DNA of 64,000 nucleotides from Nanobdellota archaeon (GTDB lineage Archaea; Aenigmatarchaeota; Aenigmatarchaeia; Aenigmatarchaeales; Aenigmatarchaeaceae): NCBI GenBank assembly GCA_018901755.1, contig JAHIDZ010000015.1, positions 1 to 64,000 of the forward strand, read 5' to 3'. Shown piece by piece: positions 10,008 to 20,809 of this stretch (position 1 is its first letter; each line of letters starts with the position of its first letter). The notes under the pieces were generated by a model. It saw only the letters and a program-made list of their open reading frames with translations, ran no database searches and was not told where the DNA came from. The position numbers and the translations under genes were made by a program.

Positions 10008-10390
10008 ACAAGCTGATCTCACTGTAAACGTACGGACTGACTTAAGGAAGACCGTGATTAATAATTGATTCTTCAAACCCCTTTGTTTTATTTATTCAAT
10101 ATGATAACACAAAGACTTGAAAATGGCTGCTGGTTAGTTGATGATGCGTTTGATATAGTTAAAGATTATGATAGTCTTATAAAAAAAGTTTGCAAAGCTT
10201 TTACTAAATATTGGAATAATGGCGATGAATATGCTTATAGCGCATCTGAACTTGTTAATATATATTTAATGATAATAGAGAATTTGTGAACAAAGTTAAA
10301 GAAATTTTAGCCTAGTGCGGTTTTGTAATAAATATTCCTTTAATTTACTTTAGAGAAAGCTTTAAAATATTAGATTACTAATGAATATCT

Positions 10391-10828
10391 ATGATTGAAA
10401 AGGTTCTAGCAGATGAGAAGGTTGAATCTGGTTGGTTAAGAGCATGGTTTGCTTTTGAAGTATTGGCTGGAAATGAGAATAAAGCTAAAGAGACTCTAGA
10501 AGATTTAATTGATAAATTAGATAAGAACGGTCGTGTTAAGTTATACAAGAAAGATTTTTCAGATATTAAAAAAGTTGATAAACCAATTCAAGGTGTTGAA
10601 GTTGGTTATTCTATGGCATGTGATGTTGAATTGGTTGCTAATAAATTTGAAGATTTAGTTCAGGTTGTAATAGAATACGGTCCAGCTGCTTCAGAATTAT
10701 TAGAGCCAAATAGACTTAATTTAGATATTGCAGAAGCTCAGAGCGTACTTAATAACATAGCACTTATGATGCACCGATTTGCTCAAGCTGGAATAGGTGG
10801 CATTGTATTTTTGGGAAAGAAAGAGTGA
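10391..10828 (+). CDS. Hypothetical protein
   Basis: 145 aa ORF with promoter-like AT-rich upstream region. Confidence 0.6.
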   Translation: MIEKVLADEKVESGWLRAWFAFEVLAGNENKAKETLEDLIDKLDKNGRVKLYKKDFSDIKKVDKPIQGVEVGYSMACDVELVANKFEDLVQVVIEYGPAASELLEPNRLNLDIAEAQSVLNNIALMMHRFAQAGIGGIVFLGKKE

Positions 10829-10831
10829 TTT

Positions 10832-11738
10832 AATGAATAAAATGTTGATAGCGCTATTATTACTATTGCCTATTCTAAGTATGGGCGGATTTGCTCAGGG
10901 TATATATCAATATTCTACTACAGTTGATCTTGGTGATACTGCTAAATATGAAACATCGATAATATTAGTTAATTATACGAAAAGCGTATTTACTTTTTTA
11001 ATTTTAGGATCACCTCAGAATATAATTATTAATTCTACTTCTATGGTATCAGTAGTTCCTACATGCACTCAACAGGATAATACATGGGGTAAAGAAATTA
11101 GTTGTAATATTCCAATGTCATTTCAAAAAAAGACAATTACGGTGAGATATGAATTTGATAATAAAATATCGAAGAAAAATAATTATTTGATATATTCTGA
11201 TACTATAACAGTTTCTGAATCTATTGATAAATTTGTTATGTCTGTAAGACTACCGGAAGGTTATGGGCTGATAAATAAAAATGATGCATACACACCGGAG
11301 GGGGCTTTGATTGGTTCTGATGGACGCAGATCTTTTTTATACTGGACCACCGAAGGAGTTGTAAAAGATTATAAATTTGATGTATCTATTGCATACGAAG
11401 AAGTTATTTCATTTGATTATAGTATTTTAGAAATTATTCTTTTAGTAATAATAACTTCTGTTGTAATAATTGTAGTTGCGTTGAAATATTTTTCAAAACA
11501 GAAATCAATTAAAATTATTCTTCCGGTCTTAAAACAAGACGAGAAAAAGATTTTCGAATCGTTAATGAAACACGAACCTGGCGTAAAACAAAAATTAATT
11601 GTAGCTGATTCTGGATATTCAAAGGCAAAAGTATCGAAAGTATTGAAAAGTCTTAATGAAAGAGGACTAATTAAATTGGAAAGAACTGGTAGAACAAACA
11701 AAGTGTACTACGACGAGAAGTTTAAAACGAAGCAGTAA
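10832..11738 (+). CDS. Membrane-anchored protein with C-terminal MarR-like winged HTH
   Basis: Signal peptide, extracellular domain, TM (ILEIILLVIITSVVIIVVAL), then KQKLIVADSGYSKAKVSKVLKSLNERGLIKLERTGRTNKVYY. Confidence 0.7.
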
Positions 11739-11848
11739 GAAACGTTTAGAAACAATTAACTCTATTTTTAGACTCAGATTTTATTTAAATGTTATAGAAT
11801 ATAATTTAAAATACTAGTTGATATCAAGTTTATTTATGGTGTGAAATA

Positions 11849-12553
11849 ATGAGAATGACGATAGTAAAAGAAGCAATTTATAGGGAATATGTGATAAATA
11901 AAAAGAAACCAGCTGAAATGGCTAAATTTTTTAATACTGATATCAAATATATACTTTATTTGTTGGATTTTTATAAGATATCAAGAAGATCGCATGAGCA
12001 AGACAGTTTAAGGTATATTGATGTTTCTAAAGAGCAACTTAAAAAAATGCATTTTGAAAATAAGATGTCTATGTCTGAAATAGGCAAAGAAATTGGAACA
12101 ACTAAGGCTACGATAAGTAGAAAGTTCAAGAAATTTGATTTAGTCTTTAGAGGGTATGACCCAAATAAAACAGAGAAGATTTTGATTGACATGTTAGAAG
12201 GCACAAAGTATAAACACAATAGAAATTTTAAAGTAGGCAATAAAATTCCAGATTTTATTAATATTAAAAAAGAAAAGAAGGTTATTGAGTTGTTTGGCGA
12301 AATATGACATGACCCAAAAAACCCTAGAACATTTGTTGAAGTAAAATATAACAGCACTGCCGAAGGGACAATTGAATATTATAAGAAATATGGGTATGAA
12401 TGTTTAATTATTTGGGCTGATATGCTCAAAAATCCAGAAGCGGTGAAAAAGAAAATTACGGAATTTGATAACAATGTTAAATTTGGAAAAAATACTAACG
12501 GGGTAATATTACGTTCCTGGAAACAATTAAAAGCCATAAAACGCCTTATTTAA
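11849..12553 (+). pseudogene. HTH plus VSR-like endonuclease, interrupted by in-frame TGA at 12305-12307
   Basis: Same frame continues after TGA for 81 codons: HDPKNPRTFVEVKYNSTAEGTIEYYKKYGYECLIIWADML. Confidence 0.65.
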
Positions 12554-12681
12554 TGGAATAAACACTATGATGCCTTATACAATTTGAACACTGATAATAG
12601 TTTCGCGGTTCTTATATATCCCCTCTATATCTATTACTTTGTACGCCAAATGCGTCAGTTAGATATAAAAAAATTAATCCT

Positions 12682-12725
12682 TTTGGCGCGTAAGCGCTAA
12701 ATTTGGCGCCAAATATATATGCGCA
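12682..12725. promoter_or_regulatory. Cluster of GC-rich palindromes in the presumed 5' UTR of the S-layer gene
   Basis: TTTGGCGC-GTAA-GCGCTAAA, ATTTGGCGCCAAAT, ATGCGCAT. Confidence 0.5.
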
Positions 12726-12789
12726 TACACCGCGCAGATTGAAACAACAATAAAGTTGTTCAATAAATAAAAAAACGGAGGAAATAAAT

Positions 12790-15612
12790 ATGCAATTTAA
12801 GAAATTAGCTGCATTGACAGGATCAGCGCTTTTAGCTGGATTATCAATAGCAGCACCGGTATTAGCATCAACAGTAACATCCGTTGGAGATATAAGCGAC
12901 ATGGTAACTGTAACAGACAGCACAGTGTCATTCCCAATGTTTGTAGTTGGAGCTAACGCAAAGACAGCAGATGTAGCAGGAGCAATTAACGTTGCAGTAA
13001 ACCTGGCATCTAACGCAAAAACTCAAACAGACGTAGTAACTTCAGGAACAGAAGTAGAAACAGTTACAGGCGGAGTAAAGATAAGAACACCTGGCACAGA
13101 ATTTACACCATACGCGCAAGTCGGTAATGTGAAGGCAATAATAACGTCTTCAGATACAACAATGCTTGCAAAAGGCACATATGCGACAACATCAGGTGGT
13201 TCATATGAATACAAACAGTATTTGTATTTAGGTGGAGAAAGCGGAGACACAGGATACAGCGCAAGCGCATTAAGCCTGGTTTATGCAACACCATCAACAG
13301 AAAACAATCCAAGAGTAGCATTAAAAATACTTGGTAACACAGTAGGATACAAATACAAAATGACATTCTCAACACCAGTGTCATTGACATCAGCAACAAC
13401 TACAGCAACACTGCAGCAGATAATACAAGGTACAACTATGTCAATTCTTGGAAAGGATTTCGTAATAACAGATTGTACATGGGGATCAGCGGCAGCGCCA
13501 ATAACAGATATGACGTTGGTTGGCGGTAAGAATGTTATCCAGGTAAAATCTGGCGAAGACAAAACTGTAACAAACAATGCAAAAGACTATGTTGTGCACT
13601 TAGATGGAGTAGCAGCAGAAACTATAGGTGGAACAAATTACTATACAGCAGTTGGTAACATTAACGGAGAGTCATTCTCTCTAAGATCAGGTCAGACAAT
13701 GACTTTATCTGATGGAACCAATGTCGCATCTGTAAAAGTAATACAAGGTAAAACAGGAGAAGCTGACTACGCAAAGATTGCAGTAGGCGCAGACAAAATC
13801 AAACTAGCAGCATCAGGAACTGTTACAAAATCAACAACAACAGAACCTACACTAACAGCGGCAATGACACAGTCAACAAACAGTTGGTCTGGATTCACAT
13901 TGATATACACACCATCAACAGACACATGGCTGAAAGAAGGAGAGAAACTACCAGACAAGTTCGCAAGCACATTTGATATTGAGTTGAGCTCAATAACTCC
14001 AGCATTAACAGATGTGGCAAATAGACAGAACATAGAATTCAACCCATCTGGATATAACATGATGTTGAAGTATACAAATGCAGCTGGTCAAGAAGCAAGT
14101 GTATACACACTGTATGGAAATGCAACAACAACATTTGCTTGGGCATCAAACGTAAATCTGGGTACTCCAATAAATACAGAAAACAACATGAGAGATTTAG
14201 TATTTGATGAAGCAAAAAACATATCGGCGATTGATTCAGATTATCTTGTGTTAACAAAGTCTGGATTTTCACATGTGTTGCAATTCACAACATTCACACC
14301 ATCAACAAATGAATTGATCTTCACAGATGAAACTGGAAACTCGTTGACATCAACAAACACATCAGCAACAGCAGGCACATTGATAGTGGATGGAAATTCG
14401 TTTGTATATAGAATAATGAATGAAGCGCAAAAATCAATACAGATGGATTTGAATGGAGACACAAAGATAGCAGGCGCAGCACCAGGAGCAGCATTAACAC
14501 AATTGGGTGCAGAGTATTCATATCTTGTACCTAAACTGATAACATCTGGACAAGGTGGTATGTATTTCTATAAAGGAAACACCACAGTGACACCATCATC
14601 AACAGCAGTATATCCAGAAATAGGTTTGGGAGGAATTAGATTGACTACAGCAGCATCAAATATTACAACAGTAGAAACCTATAGTGCTGGAACATGGACT
14701 GCAGCAACAGCAACAGTAGCAGCGCCAACAACTAATGCGCCTAAAAATACATCGTATTCACTAACAACTCTTACAAACGCGCCATACGCAGATTTCATAG
14801 TGAATTGTTACAATACAACAGTAGCAATAGTAAAATGCAATGTAGCTTTGGGTTATACAGCATCAGCAGCAAATGCAATCGCTGCAACAGACATGAGAAC
14901 AGACACAAGAGGTTTCGTATTAGTTGAAGAAGCTTTGCAAGGATCAACAACACACAACTGGATATTCATGCCAGTAACATATGACGACACATACAAAATC
15001 GGAATTGATTCAACAACATACACAGATGATACAAACCCTTCAACAAATGGCTGGGATAAAGCATTACTTGGAACAGCAACACAGTACCAAGGAATGACAA
15101 CATATGGATCTCTTGTAACACACTATTCAGCAGCATTGGGTGGTAAGGGATCAATATCTTACCCAGATTCATTCACATACGGAAACGTATACGTATTGAG
15201 CCCAGAGGGAGTGATAACATCAGGCGGATCAACAGGCGGAACTGTAAAAGCTGACAAGGTATTGGCTATTACAAGCGATGTTGTAATGCTAGACAGCGAA
15301 GTAACTAGCAAAACTACAACTGACTTTGTATTAGTTGGTGGACCTTGCGTAAACAGCTTAGTAGCTGATTTAGCAACAGCAGGTACATTCGATTACGGAT
15401 GTGACGCATGGCCAGCTGAAAACTTCGGAATTATAAAAGTAATTTCTGGAGCATTCGCTGACGGAAAGACAGCATTAGTAATTGCAGGTACAAGAGCAGC
15501 AGACACAGACCTAGCAGCAAGAGTTGTACAAGACGGAACAAAGCTATCAGGTAAAACAGTAGACATGGTAAAAGTAACTGGAGAAAGCTTTGCAAGTGTT
15601 GTAGTAGCTTAA
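12790..15612 (+). CDS. S-layer protein
   Basis: Strong SD GGAGG; signal peptide; 940 aa Thr/Ala/Ser-rich; N- and C-terminal regions like the archaeal S_layer_N/S_layer_C families. Confidence 0.8.
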   Translation: MQFKKLAALTGSALLAGLSIAAPVLASTVTSVGDISDMVTVTDSTVSFPMFVVGANAKTADVAGAINVAVNLASNAKTQTDVVTSGTEVETVTGGVKIRTPGTEFTPYAQVGNVKAIITSSDTTMLAKGTYATTSGGSYEYKQYLYLGGESGDTGYSASALSLVYATPSTENNPRVALKILGNTVGYKYKMTFSTPVSLTSATTTATLQQIIQGTTMSILGKDFVITDCTWGSAAAPITDMTLVGGKNVIQVKSGEDKTVTNNAKDYVVHLDGVAAETIGGTNYYTAVGNINGESFSLRSGQTMTLSDGTNVASVKVIQGKTGEADYAKIAVGADKIKLAASGTVTKSTTTEPTLTAAMTQSTNSWSGFTLIYTPSTDTWLKEGEKLPDKFASTFDIELSSITPALTDVANRQNIEFNPSGYNMMLKYTNAAGQEASVYTLYGNATTTFAWASNVNLGTPINTENNMRDLVFDEAKNISAIDSDYLVLTKSGFSHVLQFTTFTPSTNELIFTDETGNSLTSTNTSATAGTLIVDGNSFVYRIMNEAQKSIQMDLNGDTKIAGAAPGAALTQLGAEYSYLVPKLITSGQGGMYFYKGNTTVTPSSTAVYPEIGLGGIRLTTAASNITTVETYSAGTWTAATATVAAPTTNAPKNTSYSLTTLTNAPYADFIVNCYNTTVAIVKCNVALGYTASAANAIAATDMRTDTRGFVLVEEALQGSTTHNWIFMPVTYDDTYKIGIDSTTYTDDTNPSTNGWDKALLGTATQYQGMTTYGSLVTHYSAALGGKGSISYPDSFTYGNVYVLSPEGVITSGGSTGGTVKADKVLAITSDVVMLDSEVTSKTTTDFVLVGGPCVNSLVADLATAGTFDYGCDAWPAENFGIIKVISGAFADGKTALVIAGTRAADTDLAARVVQDGTKLSGKTVDMVKVTGESFASVVVA

Positions 15613-15619
15613 ATTCGAT

Positions 15620-15655
15620 AATTAAGGAAGGGGGAAACCCCTTTCTTTTTTATTT
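15620..15655 (+). terminator. Stem-loop plus T-run after the S-layer gene
   Basis: AAGGGG-GAAA-CCCCTT followed by TCTTTTTTATTTTTTT. Confidence 0.7.
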
Positions 15656-15673
15656 TTTTAATAGAGTGATTAC

Positions 15674-16240
15674 ATGAAAAAACTAATAATTTTTACATTG
15701 ATTTTATCTATTATATTTATTTCAGGATGTGTGCAAGAACAAATCGGAACATATGATTATAATTATTATGGAACTGAAATGAAATTTAATTCTAATTTAG
15801 ATGAGGCAGTAAAGATAAATGTTTATCCAGATAATGAAACTTTAAAGAATACTTTATTTGGTTATAATGTAGTTGGTGTGCAATTTGCTTATTATGAGAA
15901 TGATACAGAAGCTCCATATTATGCAAAAAGTCTTATATCATTTACATCAAAATATCAGAAAATAAATACAGTCAGATGGAATTATGATATTGGTAGCAAA
16001 ATAACAGTTACAATGTTAAATTCAATAGATCAATTGCTTAATACGACCATTGAAGAGCCGGCTATATTATTACTCGGATCAGCTTTTACAGATGAAACAA
16101 AGATAGTTGTTGAAGGAAATGTTGTAAAGGTATATGCTAAGAATCTTGAGCTAAGAAGCGGAAAATATGCCGGATATACTGACTTTGACCTAGCATTGGA
16201 CAAAATTCTTCTAGTTTTGATGGAACCTATAGAAGTGTAA
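15674..16240 (+). CDS. Lipoprotein
   Basis: Lipobox FISGC after signal peptide. Confidence 0.65.
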   Translation: MKKLIIFTLILSIIFISGCVQEQIGTYDYNYYGTEMKFNSNLDEAVKINVYPDNETLKNTLFGYNVVGVQFAYYENDTEAPYYAKSLISFTSKYQKINTVRWNYDIGSKITVTMLNSIDQLLNTTIEEPAILLLGSAFTDETKIVVEGNVVKVYAKNLELRSGKYAGYTDFDLALDKILLVLMEPIEV

Positions 16241-16280
16241 TGCTTTATAACTTAAATTATCATATAAGTTTTAGATAAGT

Positions 16281-17522
16281 ATGATAGGATTACTAGCTCA
16301 GTATAATGGTATTTTATTAGTCATAACAAGTTTTGCGCTGATAGTTTCATCTTTCTGGTTATTCGTTTACGCATTCAAAGGTAAGGAGATAAGGAAAGGA
16401 TATAGTAATACTAAGTTTTTCCCTAAGTTGAGTATAATAATACCAGCGCATAATGAGGCAGGAAGTATAGGGAGAACATTAAAATCAGTATTTGGTAGCA
16501 ATTACCCTAAAAATAAGATAGAAGTGATAGTTGTTGATGATGGTTCTACGGACAATACACTTTCTATAGTTAAAGGGTTTCCAGTAAAAATTATAAGAAA
16601 TATTAAGAAACTTGGTAAAGTTGGTTCTCTTAACAAGGCAATAAAGAAAGCAGTTGGTGAAATTGTTATTACTATGGATGCCGATACTGCTTTAGAAAGT
16701 AATTCATTAGCTCTTTTAATTAGACAGTTTGAAGATCCAAGAGTTGGCGCTGTTTCTGGTGTGTATAAAGCAAGAAATACAAAGAAAATGATTGAAAAGG
16801 TTCAGGCTTTAGAATATTTATGGTTTGGTTTTACTAGGAAATTACAAGAAACATTAAATTGTGTGCTAGTTATACCTGGGGCCCTCGGCGCATTCAGACG
16901 AGATGTTCTAATCAAAGTAAAAGGATTTGATTCAGATACAATGATAGAAGATTATGATATGACAATTAAAGTTCATAAAGCTGGATATAAGATAAAATGC
17001 GAAAAAGATGCAATCGGTTGGATAGACGCGCCATCTAGTTTGTTAGCTCTGATGAGACAGAGAATAAGATGGTTCCGAGGTGGCTTGCAAGTTTATGCAA
17101 AACATTCAGATATATTCAAAGGAAAAATCGGAATGATAACAGTTCTATGGACAACAGAGTTAGTCGGTATAGTTATGCAATTATTAATCTTTGGGCTATT
17201 TGGATTTGAAATAATAAAACATCTTTTTAATTATTCTTTATTGGAGATATTTGCAATATTAAAATTATGGTTAGTTGATATGCTGCTGCTTAGAATTACC
17301 TTAGTCGATTCAATATTATTTGTTTCAGTAATTTTATTTATTGTTGGTGTAATTAATGCAGCGCTATCTGTCAAAATTATGAAAGAACCAATGAGAAAAA
17401 TGTTATTATATCCTGCAATGATATTTTATTCTGGTATACTTTCTTTTGTTTTCATTAAAGCTCTATTTGACGAAATGGTTGGAACTAAAAGAATATGGTC
17501 TTTAGAGCATGGCAAGTGTTAG
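16281..17522 (+). CDS. Family 2 glycosyltransferase, membrane-bound
   Basis: IIPAHNEAGSIGRTL, VDDGSTD, DADT, QRIRWFRGG motifs; multiple TM helices. Confidence 0.9.
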   Translation: MIGLLAQYNGILLVITSFALIVSSFWLFVYAFKGKEIRKGYSNTKFFPKLSIIIPAHNEAGSIGRTLKSVFGSNYPKNKIEVIVVDDGSTDNTLSIVKGFPVKIIRNIKKLGKVGSLNKAIKKAVGEIVITMDADTALESNSLALLIRQFEDPRVGAVSGVYKARNTKKMIEKVQALEYLWFGFTRKLQETLNCVLVIPGALGAFRRDVLIKVKGFDSDTMIEDYDMTIKVHKAGYKIKCEKDAIGWIDAPSSLLALMRQRIRWFRGGLQVYAKHSDIFKGKIGMITVLWTTELVGIVMQLLIFGLFGFEIIKHLFNYSLLEIFAILKLWLVDMLLLRITLVDSILFVSVILFIVGVINAALSVKIMKEPMRKMLLYPAMIFYSGILSFVFIKALFDEMVGTKRIWSLEHGKC

Positions 17523-18290
17523 GAAATTTCTAACTCCAAGAGCCGCGCCAAGTATGAATATAATTATTTTTAAGAAATTTTTCATATTTTTATCATCTAT
17601 TTCTTTATCTAAGATATGAAGCACAAAGTAGACAACAATTATTTTTAATGGGAACATTATCCATGGTCCAAATATATTTATTAGAAATGTTGGCAGTACA
17701 TGTTGTTCGTAGTATCCGAAATAGCTTAATGCTGTGAATGTAGAAGATGCATCGAATAAATGCGCTACAAAAATTCCAGCGTTTTCAAAACTTAATTTTT
17801 TAGGAAATAATTTATGATAGCCGAAAAATGCTAATGCCCAAATTGCTAGTAGAGATAAGATTATAGTTATGCTTAATAGATTAGTCATTCTTGTTATGGA
17901 TAAATTGTATAATAATAATAGTGTACCAGATACAATCATGAATTTATAATAAGGTATTTTGAATGATTTTTCTAACTGTAATCCAATTAGTAATAGTGAT
18001 ATTGTTATCAAAAATATAACTACATATATCGGAGGTGAACACCACCACCACTGATTTCCATATATTCCAAGCAAATGGTCCCTAAGCGCTCGTGTCCAGC
18101 CACCATAAATTATGAACGGTAATAATGCTAGGAAAAAGTTCTTGTCAATTTTTATTTTTAATTTTTTAAGCAGTTTGTAAATCCATATTACTGCAAGTAC
18201 AAGTATTAGACCATAGATTAGAGTAGATTCAAGTGTGTAGTATTTGCATAAAGGTGTTACAAATTTTTCAGTAAACCACTCTGTTATCAT
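17502..18290 (-). CDS. DUF63-family membrane protein
   Basis: Archaeal DUF63-like: GGWTRALRDH, SSTFTALSYFGYYEQHVLP; multiple TM. Confidence 0.75.
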   Translation of the reverse strand: MITEWFTEKFVTPLCKYYTLESTLIYGLILVLAVIWIYKLLKKLKIKIDKNFFLALLPFIIYGGWTRALRDHLLGIYGNQWWWCSPPIYVVIFLITISLLLIGLQLEKSFKIPYYKFMIVSGTLLLLYNLSITRMTNLLSITIILSLLAIWALAFFGYHKLFPKKLSFENAGIFVAHLFDASSTFTALSYFGYYEQHVLPTFLINIFGPWIMFPLKIIVVYFVLHILDKEIDDKNMKNFLKIIIFILGAALGVRNFLTLAML

Positions 18291-18463
18291 AATAAAGAAT
18301 TATGTTTCTAGTAATTAAACCTTTCACTCCAGTTGAGGGTAAAGAAGATATATAAGATGAATAAACCATATAAAATATTGGTGAAAAGAATGGAAGTGAA
18401 AGAAATATTATTGCTTGCTACAATCTTAATGATATTTATAGTTTTAGTAATTTCGTTTGTGAA

Positions 18464-18685
18464 GTGATTTATATGAAAAAGGAAGACTTGATACTAGCAA
18501 TTGCATTCGCGATAGCGACAATTCTATTTTTATGGTATATTTTTGGAAAATCACCAACCCTCGAACAAGTGATTCTTGGCGCCACTTTGTTAAATTCTGG
18601 ATGGATATATTCGATGAATTCAAAATTCAGAGAACATATCGGTGAACATCGTGGTTATAGTAAAGCTAAACATAGTTCTGAATAG
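18464..18685 (+). CDS. Small membrane protein
   Basis: 73 aa with two hydrophobic segments. Confidence 0.5.
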   Translation: MIYMKKEDLILAIAFAIATILFLWYIFGKSPTLEQVILGATLLNSGWIYSMNSKFREHIGEHRGYSKAKHSSE

Positions 18686-18687
18686 AA

Positions 18688-19026
18688 TCAAAGCAGTTTT
18701 AATTTATTAGTTATTTTATCTATTTTTTCATCTGAATCAGGTCCGATACCGACAGCTGTTTTTGATGGTTCTTTAAGTTGCGTTAATCCAGCATCTGTTA
18801 TTATTTCACATGTTAATTTTTCACGTTTAGCAGCCTTGAAAATATCAATTAGTTCTTTTTCTGTTTTAACTTTTAAAACTATTTTTTTCATTCCAGAAGA
18901 TATCCAATTTTCTCTTTTCTGTGAGTTCGCGTTTAGGAAAGAAGCAATACTTGCATGGCAACCCTGAGAAACCAGTTTACCCTTTTCCATACCCAAATCT
19001 GTCCTTAAAATGATAGCTTGCTTCAT
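18688..19026 (-). CDS. pth2: Peptidyl-tRNA hydrolase 2
   Basis: MKQAIILRTDLGMEKGKLVSQGCHAS, TEITDAGLTQ-like, TAVGIGP. Confidence 0.92.
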   Translation of the reverse strand: MKQAIILRTDLGMEKGKLVSQGCHASIASFLNANSQKRENWISSGMKKIVLKVKTEKELIDIFKAAKREKLTCEIITDAGLTQLKEPSKTAVGIGPDSDEKIDKITNKLKLL

Positions 19027-19065
19027 AACAATACTTTCAAATACCACTATAAATAATTATATTCT

Positions 19066-19635
19066 ATGCTTCATATGATAGATAAGAAGACTCGGATAAG
19101 GAGTAAATTACTTGCGCCGTTTGTAATTAACATTAATCCGAATATAATATCACTTTTATCTTTGATTGCAGCAATTTTGGGTGGGATGTATTTTTATTAT
19201 AATTTGATTTCATATGCAGTTTTATTTGTTTTCTTGAATGGATTTTTTGACGCACTAGATGGTGAAATTGCTAGAAAACGCGGAGCAAGCGTTCTTGGGG
19301 ATTTCTTAGATCATACATTTGATAGATTATCAGACGTTGCTATACTATTGGGTATAACTTTAGGAGGATATGTACCAGAACAGCTTGGATTCTTTTTAAT
19401 AATAATTACGTTACTAGTTTCATATCTAGGTACAGAAGCACAAGCATTAACAAAGGGTAGACTATATGCAGGACTTTTGGGAAGAGCAGAACGATTAGTA
19501 TTGATAATGATATTTGGAATATTACAATTGGTTTATGGTGGTAATATGATTTATGACGGGATTCTTATTTTAATTGCATTTTCTATTATTACATTTATTC
19601 AAAGATTTGTTAAAATATACAGGGATCTTAAATGA
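19066..19635 (+). CDS. CDP-alcohol phosphatidyltransferase
   Basis: DALDGEIARKRGASVLGDFLDHTFDR motif. Confidence 0.88.
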   Translation: MLHMIDKKTRIRSKLLAPFVININPNIISLLSLIAAILGGMYFYYNLISYAVLFVFLNGFFDALDGEIARKRGASVLGDFLDHTFDRLSDVAILLGITLGGYVPEQLGFFLIIITLLVSYLGTEAQALTKGRLYAGLLGRAERLVLIMIFGILQLVYGGNMIYDGILILIAFSIITFIQRFVKIYRDLK

Positions 19636-20144
19636 TAGATGTTGCATCGTTTATAGCATGGGCGAATCAAACGATTGTGGTATTTGGTTATTTTGGTATA
19701 ATTATTGTTGCATTTGTATCTTCAGTTTCTGTTGTGTTGCCAACTTTTCCACTATCAGCAATAGTTGTTTTTGCAGTCGCAATGAAAATGCATCCAATTA
19801 TTATTGCCATATGCGCAGGATTTGGATCAGCTACTGGTGAGCTAACAGGTTATTTAATCGGAATGGGTGGAAAGAAAACAATTTTAAAAAAATATAAGAA
19901 TAAGATTCAAAAATTAGAAAAAATGTTTGAAAAATATAGAGGCGGTGTTGTTATTTTTTTCTTTTCATTCTTACCAATCGTTCCAATAGATGTCATGGGG
20001 GTATTTGCTGGAACAGTTGGTTATGGTGTTAAGAAATTCTATATTGCCTGTTTAGCTGGTAAGATATGTAGATATTTGTTAATTGTTACAATGACTTATT
20101 ATGGAATAGGCGTGGCTTCAAGCTATTTTGGTTTTATTTTTTAG
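19632..20144 (+). CDS. VTT/DedA-like membrane protein
   Basis: GELTGYLIGMGGKK and SFLPIVPIDVMGVFAGTVGY. Confidence 0.65.
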   Translation: MIDVASFIAWANQTIVVFGYFGIIIVAFVSSVSVVLPTFPLSAIVVFAVAMKMHPIIIAICAGFGSATGELTGYLIGMGGKKTILKKYKNKIQKLEKMFEKYRGGVVIFFFSFLPIVPIDVMGVFAGTVGYGVKKFYIACLAGKICRYLLIVTMTYYGIGVASSYFGFIF

Positions 20145-20807
20145 AATTCGATGTTTAACTGATCTTCCATATTTTTTTATACTTATTATAGCTACATCTT
20201 TAATTGGTGTATACATACCAAATATAGTTATTTTATTTTTTCGTATTGCTTCTATTGGATCTCCTTCACAAGACACACCGGCGTTTCCAACATTTTTATA
20301 ATAATGTGCATCGCTACCTGCAGTAAACGGCTTATGATTTTTTATAGCTAATTTTCTAGCTTTTAAATTTTGAAATGATCTACAACTTCCTGCGTTAAAC
20401 ACTTCGATTGCATCAGCTTTCACAGCTTTTTCTTTAAGACATTCTCTAAGACCGAATTCGCCGTATGGATGTGGTGCTACAGCTAATCCATTAAGTGCAT
20501 GAATTTTTTCTATAGTTGTTTCGAGCGTAAGACCATCTGGAATATTTTCTCTAATTCCTAATGCGAGAAGATCACCGGATAATGTTCTAATTTCCATACC
20601 AGTTATTATTTTAAAATCTAATTTATGAGTTTTAACATATTCCTCACCAACTAAACTACCTTTAACAGTTTGGTGATCTGTTATTGCTATTCCACCAAGT
20701 CCACGTTTAATAGCAGCATTAATCATCTCAGCAGGTGTGTTAAGTGCATCTCTACCCCAGAAGTGGTGTAGGCTGTATGTTGTATGAGTATGAAGATCAA
20801 ATCGCAT
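20118..20807 (-). CDS. PHP-domain phosphoesterase
   Basis: FDLHTHTTYSLHH, ITDHQTVKG, AVAPHPYGEFG, TAGSDAHY. Confidence 0.85.
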   Translation of the reverse strand: MRFDLHTHTTYSLHHFWGRDALNTPAEMINAAIKRGLGGIAITDHQTVKGSLVGEEYVKTHKLDFKIITGMEIRTLSGDLLALGIRENIPDGLTLETTIEKIHALNGLAVAPHPYGEFGLRECLKEKAVKADAIEVFNAGSCRSFQNLKARKLAIKNHKPFTAGSDAHYYKNVGNAGVSCEGDPIEAIRKNKITIFGMYTPIKDVAIISIKKYGRSVKHRILKNKTKIA

Positions 20808-20809
20808 TT

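Noticed and set aside
13023-15172. Minus-strand ORFs antisense to the S-layer gene
   Set aside because: Low-complexity shadow ORFs caused by Thr/Ala-rich codon usage; no promoter or RBS.
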